Below are positions 1-6,150 of a DNA stretch of 6,694 bases, piece by piece. Source of the stretch: an uncultured Sphingomonadaceae bacterium. Its GTDB lineage: Bacteria > Pseudomonadota > Alphaproteobacteria > Sphingomonadales > Sphingomonadaceae. Where the stretch lies: contig CALLWN010000257.1 in the NCBI GenBank assembly GCA_938016505.1, positions 1 to 6,694 of the forward strand, read 5' to 3'. Numbering within the stretch: position 1 is the first letter of the stretch; every line of letters begins with the position of its first letter. The position numbers and the translations under genes are program-made. Under the pieces are notes generated by a model, which was not told the DNA's origin, searched no databases, and worked only from the letters and a program-made list of their open reading frames with translations.

Positions 1-38
1 TCGACGACCGGATCTTTGCCGAACAGTTCCTGACCTGA
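1..38 (+). CDS. 3' end of an unidentified upstream gene (partial)
   Basis: The frame whose first full codon begins at base 3 reads DDRIFAEQFLT and stops with TGA at 36-38. The stop is 12 nt before the ATG of the next gene and shares bases with its Shine-Dalgarno, the usual spacing of adjacent genes in one operon. Eleven residues are too few to assign a family. The frame choice is an inference from this spacing. Of the other two frames, one also stops here (31-33), so the assignment is tentative. Confidence 0.4.
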   Translation, partial: DDRIFAEQFLT

Positions 39-44
39 GGGAGG
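37..44 (+). promoter_or_regulatory. Strong Shine-Dalgarno for the alpha/beta hydrolase
   Basis: GAGGGAGG lies 6 nt before the ATG at 51 and fixes that start. The same octamer precedes aroQ at 2474-2481. It overlaps the stop codon of the upstream partial gene, which suggests translational coupling. Confidence 0.7.
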
Positions 45-50
45 ACCGCC

Positions 51-974
51 ATGACTTACGTTCGCGAGGACGTGCAGACTGCCTTGAACCTGATGGCGTC
101 GGCCGGCGGACCGGCGATGCACGAGGTCGACCCGCCGATGGCACGGCAGATGATGGCGATGATGACGGCGACGATGGAGCGCCCCGCGCCCACCCTCCAG
201 CGCAGGGACGACACGACCTTCCCGGGGCCGGGCGGGCCGGTGCCTGTGCGGATCTACCAAGCCAGCTCACCTGCCGCCGAAGGCCCCGTACTCACCTATT
301 TCCACGGCGGCGGCTGGGTCATCGGCAACATCGAAACCCACGATTCGCTCTGTGCCGAGATTGCCCACCAGACCGGCTGGACGGTTGTCTCGGTCGACTA
401 TCGGCTGGCGCCGGAAGCGCCCTTCCCGGCCGCAACCGAAGACTGTCTTGCTGCCACGCGCTGGGTTGCCGGCTCGCCCGACGCCATCGGCCACAAGGTG
501 ACGGGGCAGATCCTCGCCGGCGATTCGGCTGGCGGCAATCTCGCTGCCGCGGTCTCGCGCGAGCTGGCCCGCGAGGTGCCGCTGCTTGCCCAATGGCTCA
601 TCTACCCCGGCACCGACATGATGGCTGAGGGCGGCTCGATGGAGGAATTTGCCGAGGGCTTTCTGCTGACGCGGGACTCAATGATCTGGTTCATGGGGCA
701 CTATGCGCCCGACCCTCGCCACCGCTGGGCCTCGCCACTCCATGCCGAGGAATGGGATGGTCTGCCACCGGCGCTGGTCTTCACCTGCGGGCTCGATCCG
801 CTCCGCGACCAGGGCCGGGCCTATGCCGCCCGCCTGGTGGAAACCGGTCACCGCACCATCTTCCGCGAGGCCGCAGGGCAGATCCACGGCTGCATGCAGC
901 TGCGCGGCGGGATCCCCTCTGCCCAGGACGATCTTCTCGGCCAGCTTGCCGACCTGAAGGCGCTTGTGGCGTGA
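51..974 (+). CDS. Alpha/beta hydrolase, HSL (family IV) esterase/lipase type
   Basis: A 307-residue cytoplasmic-looking protein with no signal peptide. It carries the hormone-sensitive-lipase family marks: an oxyanion-hole HGGGW at residues 85-89, the nucleophile elbow GDSAGG at 157-162 (Ser159), an Asp in GLDPLRD (Asp249), and a His in GQIHG (His279) that completes the triad. Length and motif order match the family, whose members hydrolyse short- to medium-chain carboxylic esters. The residues before about 45 form the expected cap region and are Met-rich. The exact substrate cannot be read from sequence; relatives include esterases, lipases and carbamate or amide hydrolases. The ATG is supported by a strong Shine-Dalgarno. 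The stop overlaps the GTG start of rppH by 4 nt, so the two are probably co-transcribed, although no functional link is obvious. Confidence 0.93.
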   Translation: MTYVREDVQTALNLMASAGGPAMHEVDPPMARQMMAMMTATMERPAPTLQRRDDTTFPGPGGPVPVRIYQASSPAAEGPVLTYFHGGGWVIGNIETHDSLCAEIAHQTGWTVVSVDYRLAPEAPFPAATEDCLAATRWVAGSPDAIGHKVTGQILAGDSAGGNLAAAVSRELAREVPLLAQWLIYPGTDMMAEGGSMEEFAEGFLLTRDSMIWFMGHYAPDPRHRWASPLHAEEWDGLPPALVFTCGLDPLRDQGRAYAARLVETGHRTIFREAAGQIHGCMQLRGGIPSAQDDLLGQLADLKALVA

Positions 975-1435
975 ACCTTCCCTATCGGCCGGGGGTCGGG
1001 ATCATGCTGCTCAACGCCGACAACCGGGTGTTCGTCGGCCAGCGGCTCGATTCGGTCGTGGAAGCCTGGCAGATGCCGCAGGGCGGGATCGACCCCGGCG
1101 AAGAGCCATTGGCCGCGGCCTCTCGCGAGCTCGAGGAGGAGACCGGGGTCCGGCCCGACCTGACCACCCTCATCGCTGAAGCCCGCGAGTGGCTCTCCTA
1201 CGATCTTCCGCCCGAGCTGATGGGGCGGATCTGGGGCGGCAAGTATCGCGGCCAGCGACAGAAATGGTTTGCGATGCGCTTTCTGGGCACCGACGCCGAC
1301 GTCAACATCGCAACCGCCCACCCGGAGTTCCGCGCCTGGCAGTGGGCGAAGCCGGCCGAGCTTCCCGATCTCATCGTGCCCTTCAAGCGCCCGCTCTACG
1401 CCGAGCTGCTGCGCGCCTTCGCCGGAGTGATCTGA
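971..1435 (+). CDS. rppH: RNA pyrophosphohydrolase (Nudix)
   Basis: This 154-residue Nudix protein is predicted to remove pyrophosphate from 5'-triphosphate RNA (or to cleave dinucleoside polyphosphates), exposing a 5' monophosphate for RNase E-type decay. The Nudix box GX5EX7REUXEEXGU is complete at residues 38-60 (G38, E44, R52, E53, E56, E57, G59). The N-terminal YRPGVGI and the WQMPQGGI and QKWF segments are typical of RppH/NudH rather than of generic Nudix enzymes. The GTG start is chosen because it just precedes the conserved YRPGVG segment and has GAAGG 10 nt upstream. The same frame stays open further upstream, but that part overlaps the hydrolase and resembles nothing in the family. 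The GTGA overlap (971-974) with the hydrolase stop indicates translational coupling. The gene converges on thiSG with 6 nt between the stop codons. Confidence 0.92.
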   Translation: MNLPYRPGVGIMLLNADNRVFVGQRLDSVVEAWQMPQGGIDPGEEPLAAASRELEEETGVRPDLTTLIAEAREWLSYDLPPELMGRIWGGKYRGQRQKWFAMRFLGTDADVNIATAHPEFRAWQWAKPAELPDLIVPFKRPLYAELLRAFAGVI

Positions 1436-1466
1436 TCGCGCTCAGATGAGCCCGGCGAGCGGGCTC
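1430..1466. repeat. Two adjacent small hairpins at the rppH/thiSG convergent junction
   Basis: ATCTGA at 1430-1435 pairs with TCAGAT at 1442-1447 around a 6-nt loop. This stem contains the rppH stop on one arm and the thiSG stop on the other. Directly adjoining it, GAGCCCG at 1448-1454 pairs with CGGGCTC at 1460-1466 around a 5-nt loop, inside the 3' end of thiSG. Neither has a T tract, so they are not classical intrinsic terminators. They could act as transcript-end stabilisers or Rho-associated 3' structures, or they may be chance in GC-rich DNA. Confidence 0.4.
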
Positions 1467-2431
1467 GACGGGTCGGCATAGCGGCGGGGCGGCATCCGTC
1501 CGGCAAGCCAGGCGTCGCGCCCGGCCTCCACCGCTGCCTTCATCGCCCGTGCCATCCTGACCGGGTCGCGCGCCTCGGCGATCGCCGTGTTCATGAGAAC
1601 GCCGTCGCAGCCGAGCTCCATCGCGATCGCGGCGTCAGACGCGGTGCCGACGCCAGCGTCGACCAGCACCGGCACCTTCGCCTGCTCGACGATGAGGCGG
1701 ATGTTGACCCGGTTCTGGATGCCGAGCCCCGAGCCGATCGGGGCGCCGAGCGGCATGATTGCGGCGGCCCCCGCCTCCTCGAGGCGGCGGGCGACGACCG
1801 GGTCATCGCTCGTGTAGACCATCACGTCGAACCCCTCCCTCACGAGGACTTCGGTCGCGCGGATGGTCTCGATCACGTCGGGGAAAAGGGTCTTCTGGTC
1901 GGCCAGCACCTCGAGCTTGACGAGGGTCCACCCCCCCGCCTCGCGGGCGAGCCGGAGCGTGCGGAGGGCGTCTTCTGCAGTGAAGCAGCCGGCAGTGTTG
2001 GGGAGGTAGGTGACCCGGGCCGGGTCGATGAAGTCGGTCAGGCGGGGCTGGTCCGGGTCGGAAAGATTGACCCGGCGGACTGCGACCGTCACGATCTCGG
2101 CGCCGGCGGCCTCGACTGCTGCGGCGTTGAGGGCATAGTCACGGTACTTTCCGGTGCCGACGATGAGCCGCGAGCGGAAGCGCCGGCCGGCGACTTCCCA
2201 GCCGTCGTCGGGCACGGGCCCGGGTGCGCCGCCCCCGACGAAATGGACGATCTCGAGCCGGTCGCCCTCGGCGAGCGCGACCTCGGCCCACTGGCTCATC
2301 GGCACGATCTCGCGGTTGCGCTCGACAGCGACACGCCCGGGCGCGAGCGCGAGCGATTCGACCAGCGAGGCAAGCGTCACGCCGGCGGGCACATGGCGCG
2401 GCGCGCCATTGACTTCGATGGTGATTTCCAT
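1442..2431 (-). CDS. thiSG: Fused sulfur carrier protein ThiS / thiazole synthase ThiG
   Basis: A 329-residue protein that joins two thiamine-biosynthesis proteins normally made separately. Residues 1-68 are a ThiS ubiquitin-like fold (MEITIEVNG start, [14 protein letters not shown] end). A 13-residue linker (APGPVPDD region) leads into a complete ThiG from about residue 82 ([13 protein letters not shown]). ThiG condenses 1-deoxy-D-xylulose 5-phosphate, dehydroglycine (or iminoglycine) and ThiS-carried sulfur into thiazole phosphate. The Schiff-base lysine is Lys172 in VKLEV, and the phosphate-binding [10 protein letters not shown] is at 258-267. The catch is that ThiS works through a free C-terminal Gly-Gly thiocarboxylate, whereas here the GGG (66-68) is internal. 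ThiS-ThiG fusions are annotated in some alphaproteobacteria, so this is not an assembly error. The ATG is supported by AGGGGG (2437-2442, minus strand) 5 nt upstream. No TPP-riboswitch-like leader fits in the 54 bp before the divergent aroQ. Confidence 0.93.
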   Translation of the reverse strand: MEITIEVNGAPRHVPAGVTLASLVESLALAPGRVAVERNREIVPMSQWAEVALAEGDRLEIVHFVGGGAPGPVPDDGWEVAGRRFRSRLIVGTGKYRDYALNAAAVEAAGAEIVTVAVRRVNLSDPDQPRLTDFIDPARVTYLPNTAGCFTAEDALRTLRLAREAGGWTLVKLEVLADQKTLFPDVIETIRATEVLVREGFDVMVYTSDDPVVARRLEEAGAAAIMPLGAPIGSGLGIQNRVNIRLIVEQAKVPVLVDAGVGTASDAAIAMELGCDGVLMNTAIAEARDPVRMARAMKAAVEAGRDAWLAGRMPPRRYADPSSPLAGLI

Positions 2432-2485
2432 GGTTGCCCCCTGTAGGGTGCTGCCCGGGGCGGCTCAACGCCCGAGGGAGGCCCG
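2432..2485. promoter_or_regulatory. Divergent intergenic region thiSG / aroQ
   Basis: Only 54 bp separate the two divergent start codons. It contains the thiSG Shine-Dalgarno (AGGGGG, minus strand, 2437-2442) and the aroQ Shine-Dalgarno (GAGGGAGG, 2474-2481). No convincing -35/-10 pair is visible. Any promoters must overlap each other or lie inside the opposing gene. There is no room for a full TPP riboswitch. Confidence 0.45.
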
Positions 2486-2935
2486 GTGTCGCTCATCCTT
2501 GTCCTCAATGGCCCGAACCTGAACCGACTCGGCCTGCGCCAGCCCGAGATCTATGGTGCCGAAACGCTCGACCAGATCATCGGGCGGCTTCACGCCAGGG
2601 CCGAGGCGCTGGGGCTCACCCTCGACGCCCGCCAGTCGAACCATGAGGGCCATCTGGTCGACTGGCTGCACGAGGCCGCCGACCGCGGTGCGCTTGCCGT
2701 GCTGCTGAACGCCGGCGCCTTCACCCACACGTCGGTCGCCCTGCGCGATGCGATCCTCTCGATCCCGACTCCGGTCATCGAGGTCCATCTCTCGAACCCG
2801 GCGGCGCGGGAGTCCTTCAGGCACAGGAGCCACATTTCGCCGGTCGCGCGGGGCGTGATCCAGGGCTTTGGTGCGCTGTCCTACATGCTGGCGCTGGACG
2901 CGGCGGCCGCCTTGGGGCAGGAGGGTGGCCAATGA
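2486..2935 (+). CDS. aroQ: 3-dehydroquinate dehydratase, type II
   Basis: A 149-residue type II dehydroquinase, the usual size for the dodecameric family. It converts 3-dehydroquinate to 3-dehydroshikimate in the shikimate pathway. The signature [10 protein letters not shown] is at residues 7-16. The catalytic Arg18 and Tyr23 (EIYG) lie on the flexible lid. The substrate-binding [10 protein letters not shown] follows at 74-83 (Asn75), then EVHLSN with the catalytic His101, and Arg112 in the FRHRSHISP segment. The GTG start is chosen for its strong GAGGGAGG 4 nt upstream and because it immediately precedes the conserved N-terminal strand. The gene ends in an ATGA overlap with accB. It opens a probable aroQ-accB-accC operon, an arrangement seen in several alphaproteobacteria, which links aromatic and fatty acid precursor supply. 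Confidence 0.96.
   Translation: MSLILVLNGPNLNRLGLRQPEIYGAETLDQIIGRLHARAEALGLTLDARQSNHEGHLVDWLHEAADRGALAVLLNAGAFTHTSVALRDAILSIPTPVIEVHLSNPAARESFRHRSHISPVARGVIQGFGALSYMLALDAAAALGQEGGQ
2919..2925 (+). promoter_or_regulatory. Near-consensus Shine-Dalgarno for accB inside aroQ
   Basis: AGGAGGG lies within the last codons of aroQ, 6 nt before the accB ATG at 2932. It sets the accB start in preference to the internal Met14. Together with the 4-nt ATGA overlap it indicates reinitiation or coupled translation. Confidence 0.65.
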
Positions 2936-3411
2936 CCGACACACAGAAACCCGCAAGGGTGGGCGATGGCATGCGGGTCGAGCTCGAGCTCGTTCGCGAA
3001 CTGGCCCGCCTCCTTGATGAGACCAACCTGACCGAGATCGAGGTGCATGATGGCGACCGCGCGATCCGCGTGGCCCGCAGCGGCACGGTCGCGGTTGCGA
3101 CTGCACCTGCCCCGGCAGCGCCGGTGGCTGCCCCCGCCGCAGCACCTGTTGCCCCGGCGGCTCCGCCCGCCGACCACCCGGGGCTGGTGCGCTCGCCAAT
3201 GGTGGGCACGGCCTATCTTGCCCCGGAACCGGGTGCTGCGCCCTATGTCAGCGTCGGCCGGGCCGTTGCCAAGGGCGACACGCTGCTCATCATCGAGGCG
3301 ATGAAGGTGATGAACCCCATCGCGGCACCGAGGGCTGGCACGGTCAAGGCGATCCTTGTCGAGAATGAGCAGCCCGTCGAGTATGACCAGCCGCTCGTGA
3401 TCGTCGAGTAG
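2932..3411 (+). CDS. accB: Biotin carboxyl carrier protein of acetyl-CoA carboxylase
   Basis: A 159-residue BCCP that carries biotin between biotin carboxylase and the carboxyltransferase in the first committed step of fatty acid synthesis. The N-terminal part (residues about 15-52) contains the typical [19 protein letters not shown] segment. A low-complexity Ala/Pro linker spans about 54-84. The C-terminal biotinyl domain runs from about 86 ([13 protein letters not shown]) and holds the biotinylation motif EAMKV with Lys125, followed by MNPI. Its length matches family members of about 150-165 residues. It overlaps aroQ by 4 nt and is followed 12 nt later by accC, its functional partner. BirA-type biotin ligase, which would load the biotin, is not in the window, nor are the carboxyltransferase genes accA and accD. 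Confidence 0.97.
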   Translation: MTDTQKPARVGDGMRVELELVRELARLLDETNLTEIEVHDGDRAIRVARSGTVAVATAPAPAAPVAAPAAAPVAPAAPPADHPGLVRSPMVGTAYLAPEPGAAPYVSVGRAVAKGDTLLIIEAMKVMNPIAAPRAGTVKAILVENEQPVEYDQPLVIVE

Positions 3412-3423
3412 GCGCGCCGCTTC

Positions 3424-4776
3424 ATGTTCGGAAAGATCCTGATCGCCAACCGGGGCGAGATTGCGCTTCGCGTGCACCGGGCCGCGCATGACCTCGGGAT
3501 CAGAACGGTCGCCGTGCATTCCACGGCCGATGCCAATGCCAAGCATGTGCGGCTCGCCGACGAGGCGATCTGCATCGGCCCGCCGCCGGCGCGCGACAGC
3601 TACTTGAACATCCCCAACATCATCGCCGCTGCCGAGATCTCGAACGCCGACGCGATCCACCCCGGCTATGGCTTCTTGTCCGAGAATGCGCGCTTTGCCG
3701 AGATCGTGGGTGAGCACCGCATCGGCTGGATCGGGCCCGACCCGGCGCATATCCGCATCATGGGCGACAAGGTGGAAGCAAAGAGAGCTGCAGCAAGGCT
3801 CGGGCTGCCGCTGGTGCCCGGCTCCGATGGCCCGGTCACCGACCTCGCCGTGGCGCGGGCCGTCGCCGCAGAGATCGGCTACCCCGTGCTGGTCAAGGCC
3901 GCTGCCGGGGGCGGCGGGCGCGGCATGAAGGTGGTGCCCGACGCGGACGAGCTCGAGACCGCGATCGGCCAGGCCCGCAGCGAGGCAAAGGCCGCCTTCG
4001 GCGACGACACAGTCTATGTCGAGAAGTATCTCGGCAACCCGCGGCACATCGAGTTCCAGATCTTCGGCGACGGCCAGGGCAATGCCATCCACCTCGGCGA
4101 GCGGGACTGTTCGCTGCAGCGGCGGCACCAGAAGGTGCTGGAGGAGGCGCCCTCCCCCGTCCTTTCGGAGGCGGACCGCAAGGCGATGGGCGAACGCTGC
4201 GCCCGCGCCATGGCGGAGCTGGGTTACCGCGGCGCGGGCACGATCGAGTTCCTGTGGGAAGACGGCCAGTTCTTCTTCATCGAGATGAACACCCGTCTCC
4301 AGGTGGAACATCCGGTCACCGAGATGGTGACCGGCCTTGACCTGGTGCGCGAGCAGATCCGGGTCGCTGCCGGGCTGCCGCTGTCGATGCGGCAGGACGA
4401 GGTGAGGCTGAACGGCCACGCGATCGAATGCCGGATCAACGCCGAGGACCCCGAGACGTTCGCGCCGGCGCCGGGCCTCGTGAGCGACTTCCACGCCCCG
4501 GGCGGCATGGCCGTCCGGATCGACAGCGCGCTCTACAGCGGCTACCGCGTGCCGCCTCATTATGACAGCCTGGTTGCCAAGCTCATCGTGTGGGGCACCA
4601 CGCGCGAGGAAGCCCGGATGCGGATGCGCCGGGCGCTCGAGGAGACCGTGATCGGCGGGATTCGCACCACCATCCCGCTCCACCAGAGGCTGATGGCCGA
4701 ACCCGACTTCATCGCCGGGAACTATTCGATCAAGTGGCTGGAAAACTGGCTGAAGGAGCCGCAGTCCGGATCATGA
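3424..4776 (+). CDS. accC: Acetyl-CoA carboxylase biotin carboxylase subunit
   Basis: A 450-residue ATP-grasp enzyme that carboxylates biotin on BCCP using ATP and bicarbonate. The N-terminal domain starts with the hallmark [14 protein letters not shown]. The ATP-binding glycine loop GGGGRGMK is at 162-169, with nucleotide-binding lysines at Lys116 and Lys158. The catalytic core has [12 protein letters not shown] (Lys237), the metal-binding Glu287 in FIEMNTR, then Arg291, Gln293, Glu295 and Arg337. These are offset by about one residue from the E. coli numbering as I recall it, so the active site looks intact. The length is standard. No strong Shine-Dalgarno precedes the ATG (only TAGG about 10 nt upstream), so expression may depend on translation of accB 12 nt before it. 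The last 47 bp overlap the 3' end of the convergent mnmA. Confidence 0.97.
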   Translation: MFGKILIANRGEIALRVHRAAHDLGIRTVAVHSTADANAKHVRLADEAICIGPPPARDSYLNIPNIIAAAEISNADAIHPGYGFLSENARFAEIVGEHRIGWIGPDPAHIRIMGDKVEAKRAAARLGLPLVPGSDGPVTDLAVARAVAAEIGYPVLVKAAAGGGGRGMKVVPDADELETAIGQARSEAKAAFGDDTVYVEKYLGNPRHIEFQIFGDGQGNAIHLGERDCSLQRRHQKVLEEAPSPVLSEADRKAMGERCARAMAELGYRGAGTIEFLWEDGQFFFIEMNTRLQVEHPVTEMVTGLDLVREQIRVAAGLPLSMRQDEVRLNGHAIECRINAEDPETFAPAPGLVSDFHAPGGMAVRIDSALYSGYRVPPHYDSLVAKLIVWGTTREEARMRMRRALEETVIGGIRTTIPLHQRLMAEPDFIAGNYSIKWLENWLKEPQSGS

Positions 4777-5929
4777 ACCCGCCGCCGAGAAGCCGCGTGC
4801 CCGCGTAGCACACCGCGGCCTGGCCGGGCGCGACGCCGAACTGCGGCACCTCAAGCGCGATCCACGGCGCGCCGTTGCCCCCATGAATCCGCGCCGGCAC
4901 GAGTGGCGCGAGCGACCTCAGCTTTACCTCGACCGCGAGACCTTCGGGCGGGATCGGCGGGCCGAGCCAGTTGAGCGACTCCAGCCAGACGGCACCGACC
5001 GCCAGCGCGGCGCGCGGGCCGGCGACGACCCGGTTCGTCTCCGGCTCGAGGCGGACCACGTAGAGCGGCTCGGCCAGCCCGCCGATCTCGAGCCCGCGTC
5101 GTTGGCCGACGGTGAAGCCGATCAGCCCGGCGTGCCGGCCGATCACCCGGCCTTCGAGATCGACGATCTCGCCGGGCCGCTCGGCGTGCGGGCGCAGCTT
5201 GCGGACCACAGCCCGATAGTCGCCGCCGGGCACGAAGCAGATGTCCTGGCTGTCGGGTTTGCCGGCGACGCCAAGACCGAAATGCCGGGCCAGGGCGCGG
5301 GTTGCAGCCTTGTCGAGCCCGCCGAGCGGGAACCCAAGCCGCCCGAGTTGCGATCGGGTGGTCGCGAACAGGAAGTAGCTCTGGTCTTTCGCCGGATCCA
5401 CGCCGCGATGGAGTTCGGCACCGTCGACGCCGTCGAGCCGGCGGACATAGTGGCCGGTCAGTAGCCGTGCAGCCCCGAGGTCGTCCGCCACCTGCACGAG
5501 ATCGCGGAACTTCACCGTCTGGTTGCAGCTGATGCACGGCACCGGCGTGCGGCCGGCGAGGTAGGAATCGGCGAAGGCCTCCATCACCTCGGCGCGGAAC
5601 GCCGACTGATAGTCGAGCACATAGTGGGCGATGCCGAGGCGGTCGGCGACCGAGCGGGCATCGGCGATGTCGGCCCCGGCGCAGCAGGAGCCTGCACGTT
5701 GCGGCGCAGTGTCGCTGTCGGACAGGCGCATGGTGACCCCGACCGTCTCGCAACCCCGTGCGGCCGCAAGCGCTGCGACGACACTGGAGTCGACCCCGCC
5801 CGACATCGCGACGACGACGCGCTCGCCCGCTTGCGGAAGGGTCTCCAGCACATCGGCGAGGACCCGATCACACATGTCTGGCGTGTTACGCGCTGTCGCC
5901 GAGGTCACAAAAGTTTGCAGACGGTTCAC
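4730..5929 (-). CDS. mnmA: tRNA-specific 2-thiouridylase MnmA
   Basis: A 399-residue enzyme that thiolates U34 of tRNA Lys, Glu and Gln, adenylating the uridine and then transferring persulfide sulfur from a desulfurase relay. The PP-loop SGGVDSS is at residues 43-49. The two active-site cysteines are Cys135 (in CISCN) and Cys231 (in DSQDICF). GQRRGL at 275-280 and a C-terminal LGGGF at 381-385 complete the family pattern. The SCC at 81-83 resembles alphaproteobacterial members. The start is uncertain. GTG at 5927-5929 gives about 35 residues before the conserved core, but the only purine-rich tract (GGGAGG, 5944-5949 minus strand) is 14 nt away. ATG at 5873-5875 (residue 19) would give a 381-residue protein but has no clear ribosome site. 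The 13 residues after GGGFM are unconserved-looking and lie antisense to accC. Confidence 0.95.
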   Translation of the reverse strand: MNRLQTFVTSATARNTPDMCDRVLADVLETLPQAGERVVVAMSGGVDSSVVAALAAARGCETVGVTMRLSDSDTAPQRAGSCCAGADIADARSVADRLGIAHYVLDYQSAFRAEVMEAFADSYLAGRTPVPCISCNQTVKFRDLVQVADDLGAARLLTGHYVRRLDGVDGAELHRGVDPAKDQSYFLFATTRSQLGRLGFPLGGLDKAATRALARHFGLGVAGKPDSQDICFVPGGDYRAVVRKLRPHAERPGEIVDLEGRVIGRHAGLIGFTVGQRRGLEIGGLAEPLYVVRLEPETNRVVAGPRAALAVGAVWLESLNWLGPPIPPEGLAVEVKLRSLAPLVPARIHGGNGAPWIALEVPQFGVAPGQAAVCYAGTRLLGGGFMIRTAAPSASFPAT

Positions 5930-5968
5930 GATCTATCAGCTAACCTCCCAAATGGATCGGCTCAAGAC

Positions 5969-5984
5969 CGGCACAGATGTGCCG
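5969..5984. repeat. Interrupted inverted repeat CGGCACA-GA-TGTGCCG
   Basis: A perfect 7-bp dyad with a 2-bp centre, 40 bp upstream of the mnmA GTG start. Its size and symmetry suit a dimeric regulator operator. The 2-nt loop is too short for a good RNA hairpin as drawn. No regulator can be named from the sequence. Confidence 0.5.
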
Positions 5985-6050
5985 TTTCTGCGACCGATGG
6001 CAACGCGTTTGAGTGGGTCGGACTGCTCGGCGGCTGGTGTGGCAGATGGG

Positions 6051-6066
6051 GGCGCTGGCCAGCGCC
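6051..6066. repeat. 16-bp perfect palindrome GGCGCTGGCCAGCGCC
   Basis: A perfectly self-complementary 16-mer, 85 bp before the sciP-like ATG. It could be an operator for a dimeric DNA-binding protein, or a 6-bp stem with a 4-nt loop in the leader RNA. A second CAGCGC/GCGCTG pair (6060-6065 with 6078-6083) allows an alternative fold. A role is inferred only from symmetry and position. Confidence 0.5.
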
Positions 6067-6123
6067 TGCAACCGCCTGCGCTGAAGCTGCCCTGAGTCTC
6101 CGCCCGCCCGCTGAAGCGCCTGC
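6063..6123 (+). repeat. CGCCTGC x3 and CGCTGAAG x2 short direct repeats
   Basis: CGCCTGC occurs at 6063-6069, 6073-6079 and 6117-6123. The first two are 10 bp apart, one helical turn. CGCTGAAG occurs at 6079-6086 and 6109-6116. All lie upstream of the sciP-like gene. Same-face spacing is typical of tandem regulator sites, but the elements are short and GC-rich, so chance is possible. Confidence 0.35.
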
Positions 6124-6137
6124 CGACAACGACGCGC

Positions 6138-6142
6138 GGAGG
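6138..6142 (+). promoter_or_regulatory. Shine-Dalgarno that decides the long start of the sciP-like gene
   Basis: GGAGG lies 8 nt before the ATG at 6151, near-ideal spacing. It supports translation of the unusual N-terminal extension. Confidence 0.65.
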
Positions 6143-6150
6143 TACTTGCA

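Larger units (their letters stand above)
5930..6150. promoter_or_regulatory. Divergent intergenic region mnmA / sciP-like gene with several short repeats
   Basis: This 221-bp stretch is the longest non-coding segment in the window and must hold the promoters of both divergent genes. It contains a dyad at 5969-5984, a 16-bp perfect palindrome at 6051-6066, three copies of CGCCTGC, two of CGCTGAAG, and a GAGTC (GANTC-type) site at 6094-6098. I find no convincing full CtrA box (TTAA-N7-TTAA) and no good -35/-10 pair. A weak minus-strand candidate TTGAGC (5961-5966) followed by a TTAGCT-like element overlaps the purine tract before mnmA and is not reliable. Confidence 0.5.

Noticed and set aside
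752..970. In-frame upstream extension of rppH to an ATG at 752
   Set aside because: The extension lies inside the hydrolase gene in another frame and its translation is Arg/Pro-rich and unlike RppH. The conserved RppH N-terminus begins just after GTG 971.
848..1321. 157-codon minus-strand frame antisense to the hydrolase/rppH junction
   Set aside because: It overlaps two well-supported genes and shows no family motif or ribosome-binding context.
2979..2992. 14-bp palindrome CGAGCTCGAGCTCG in accB
   Set aside because: It is coding sequence for VELEL in a conserved helical segment. The alternating Glu/Leu codons GAG/CTC produce the palindrome by codon choice.
3091..3185. Repetitive GCC/CCG-rich stretch in accB as a possible DNA repeat
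   Set aside because: It encodes the Ala/Pro-rich linker typical of BCCP, so the repetition is explained at the protein level.
2465..3199. 244-codon minus-strand frame across aroQ and the start of accB
   Set aside because: It is an antisense shadow of aroQ and accB, with arginine/proline-rich low-complexity translation and no motif.
2881..4683. 600-codon open frame on the minus strand across accB and accC
   Set aside because: It lies antisense to two genes with complete, unambiguous family motifs. Its translation is His/Arg/Asp-rich with no recognisable domain. Long antisense frames are expected in high-GC coding DNA with strong third-position GC bias.
5930..6150. Possible small RNA or CtrA box in the mnmA/sciP spacer
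   Set aside because: I found no full TTAA-N7-TTAA, no T tract after a stem, and no credible promoter-terminator pair. The short dyads alone do not support an RNA gene.
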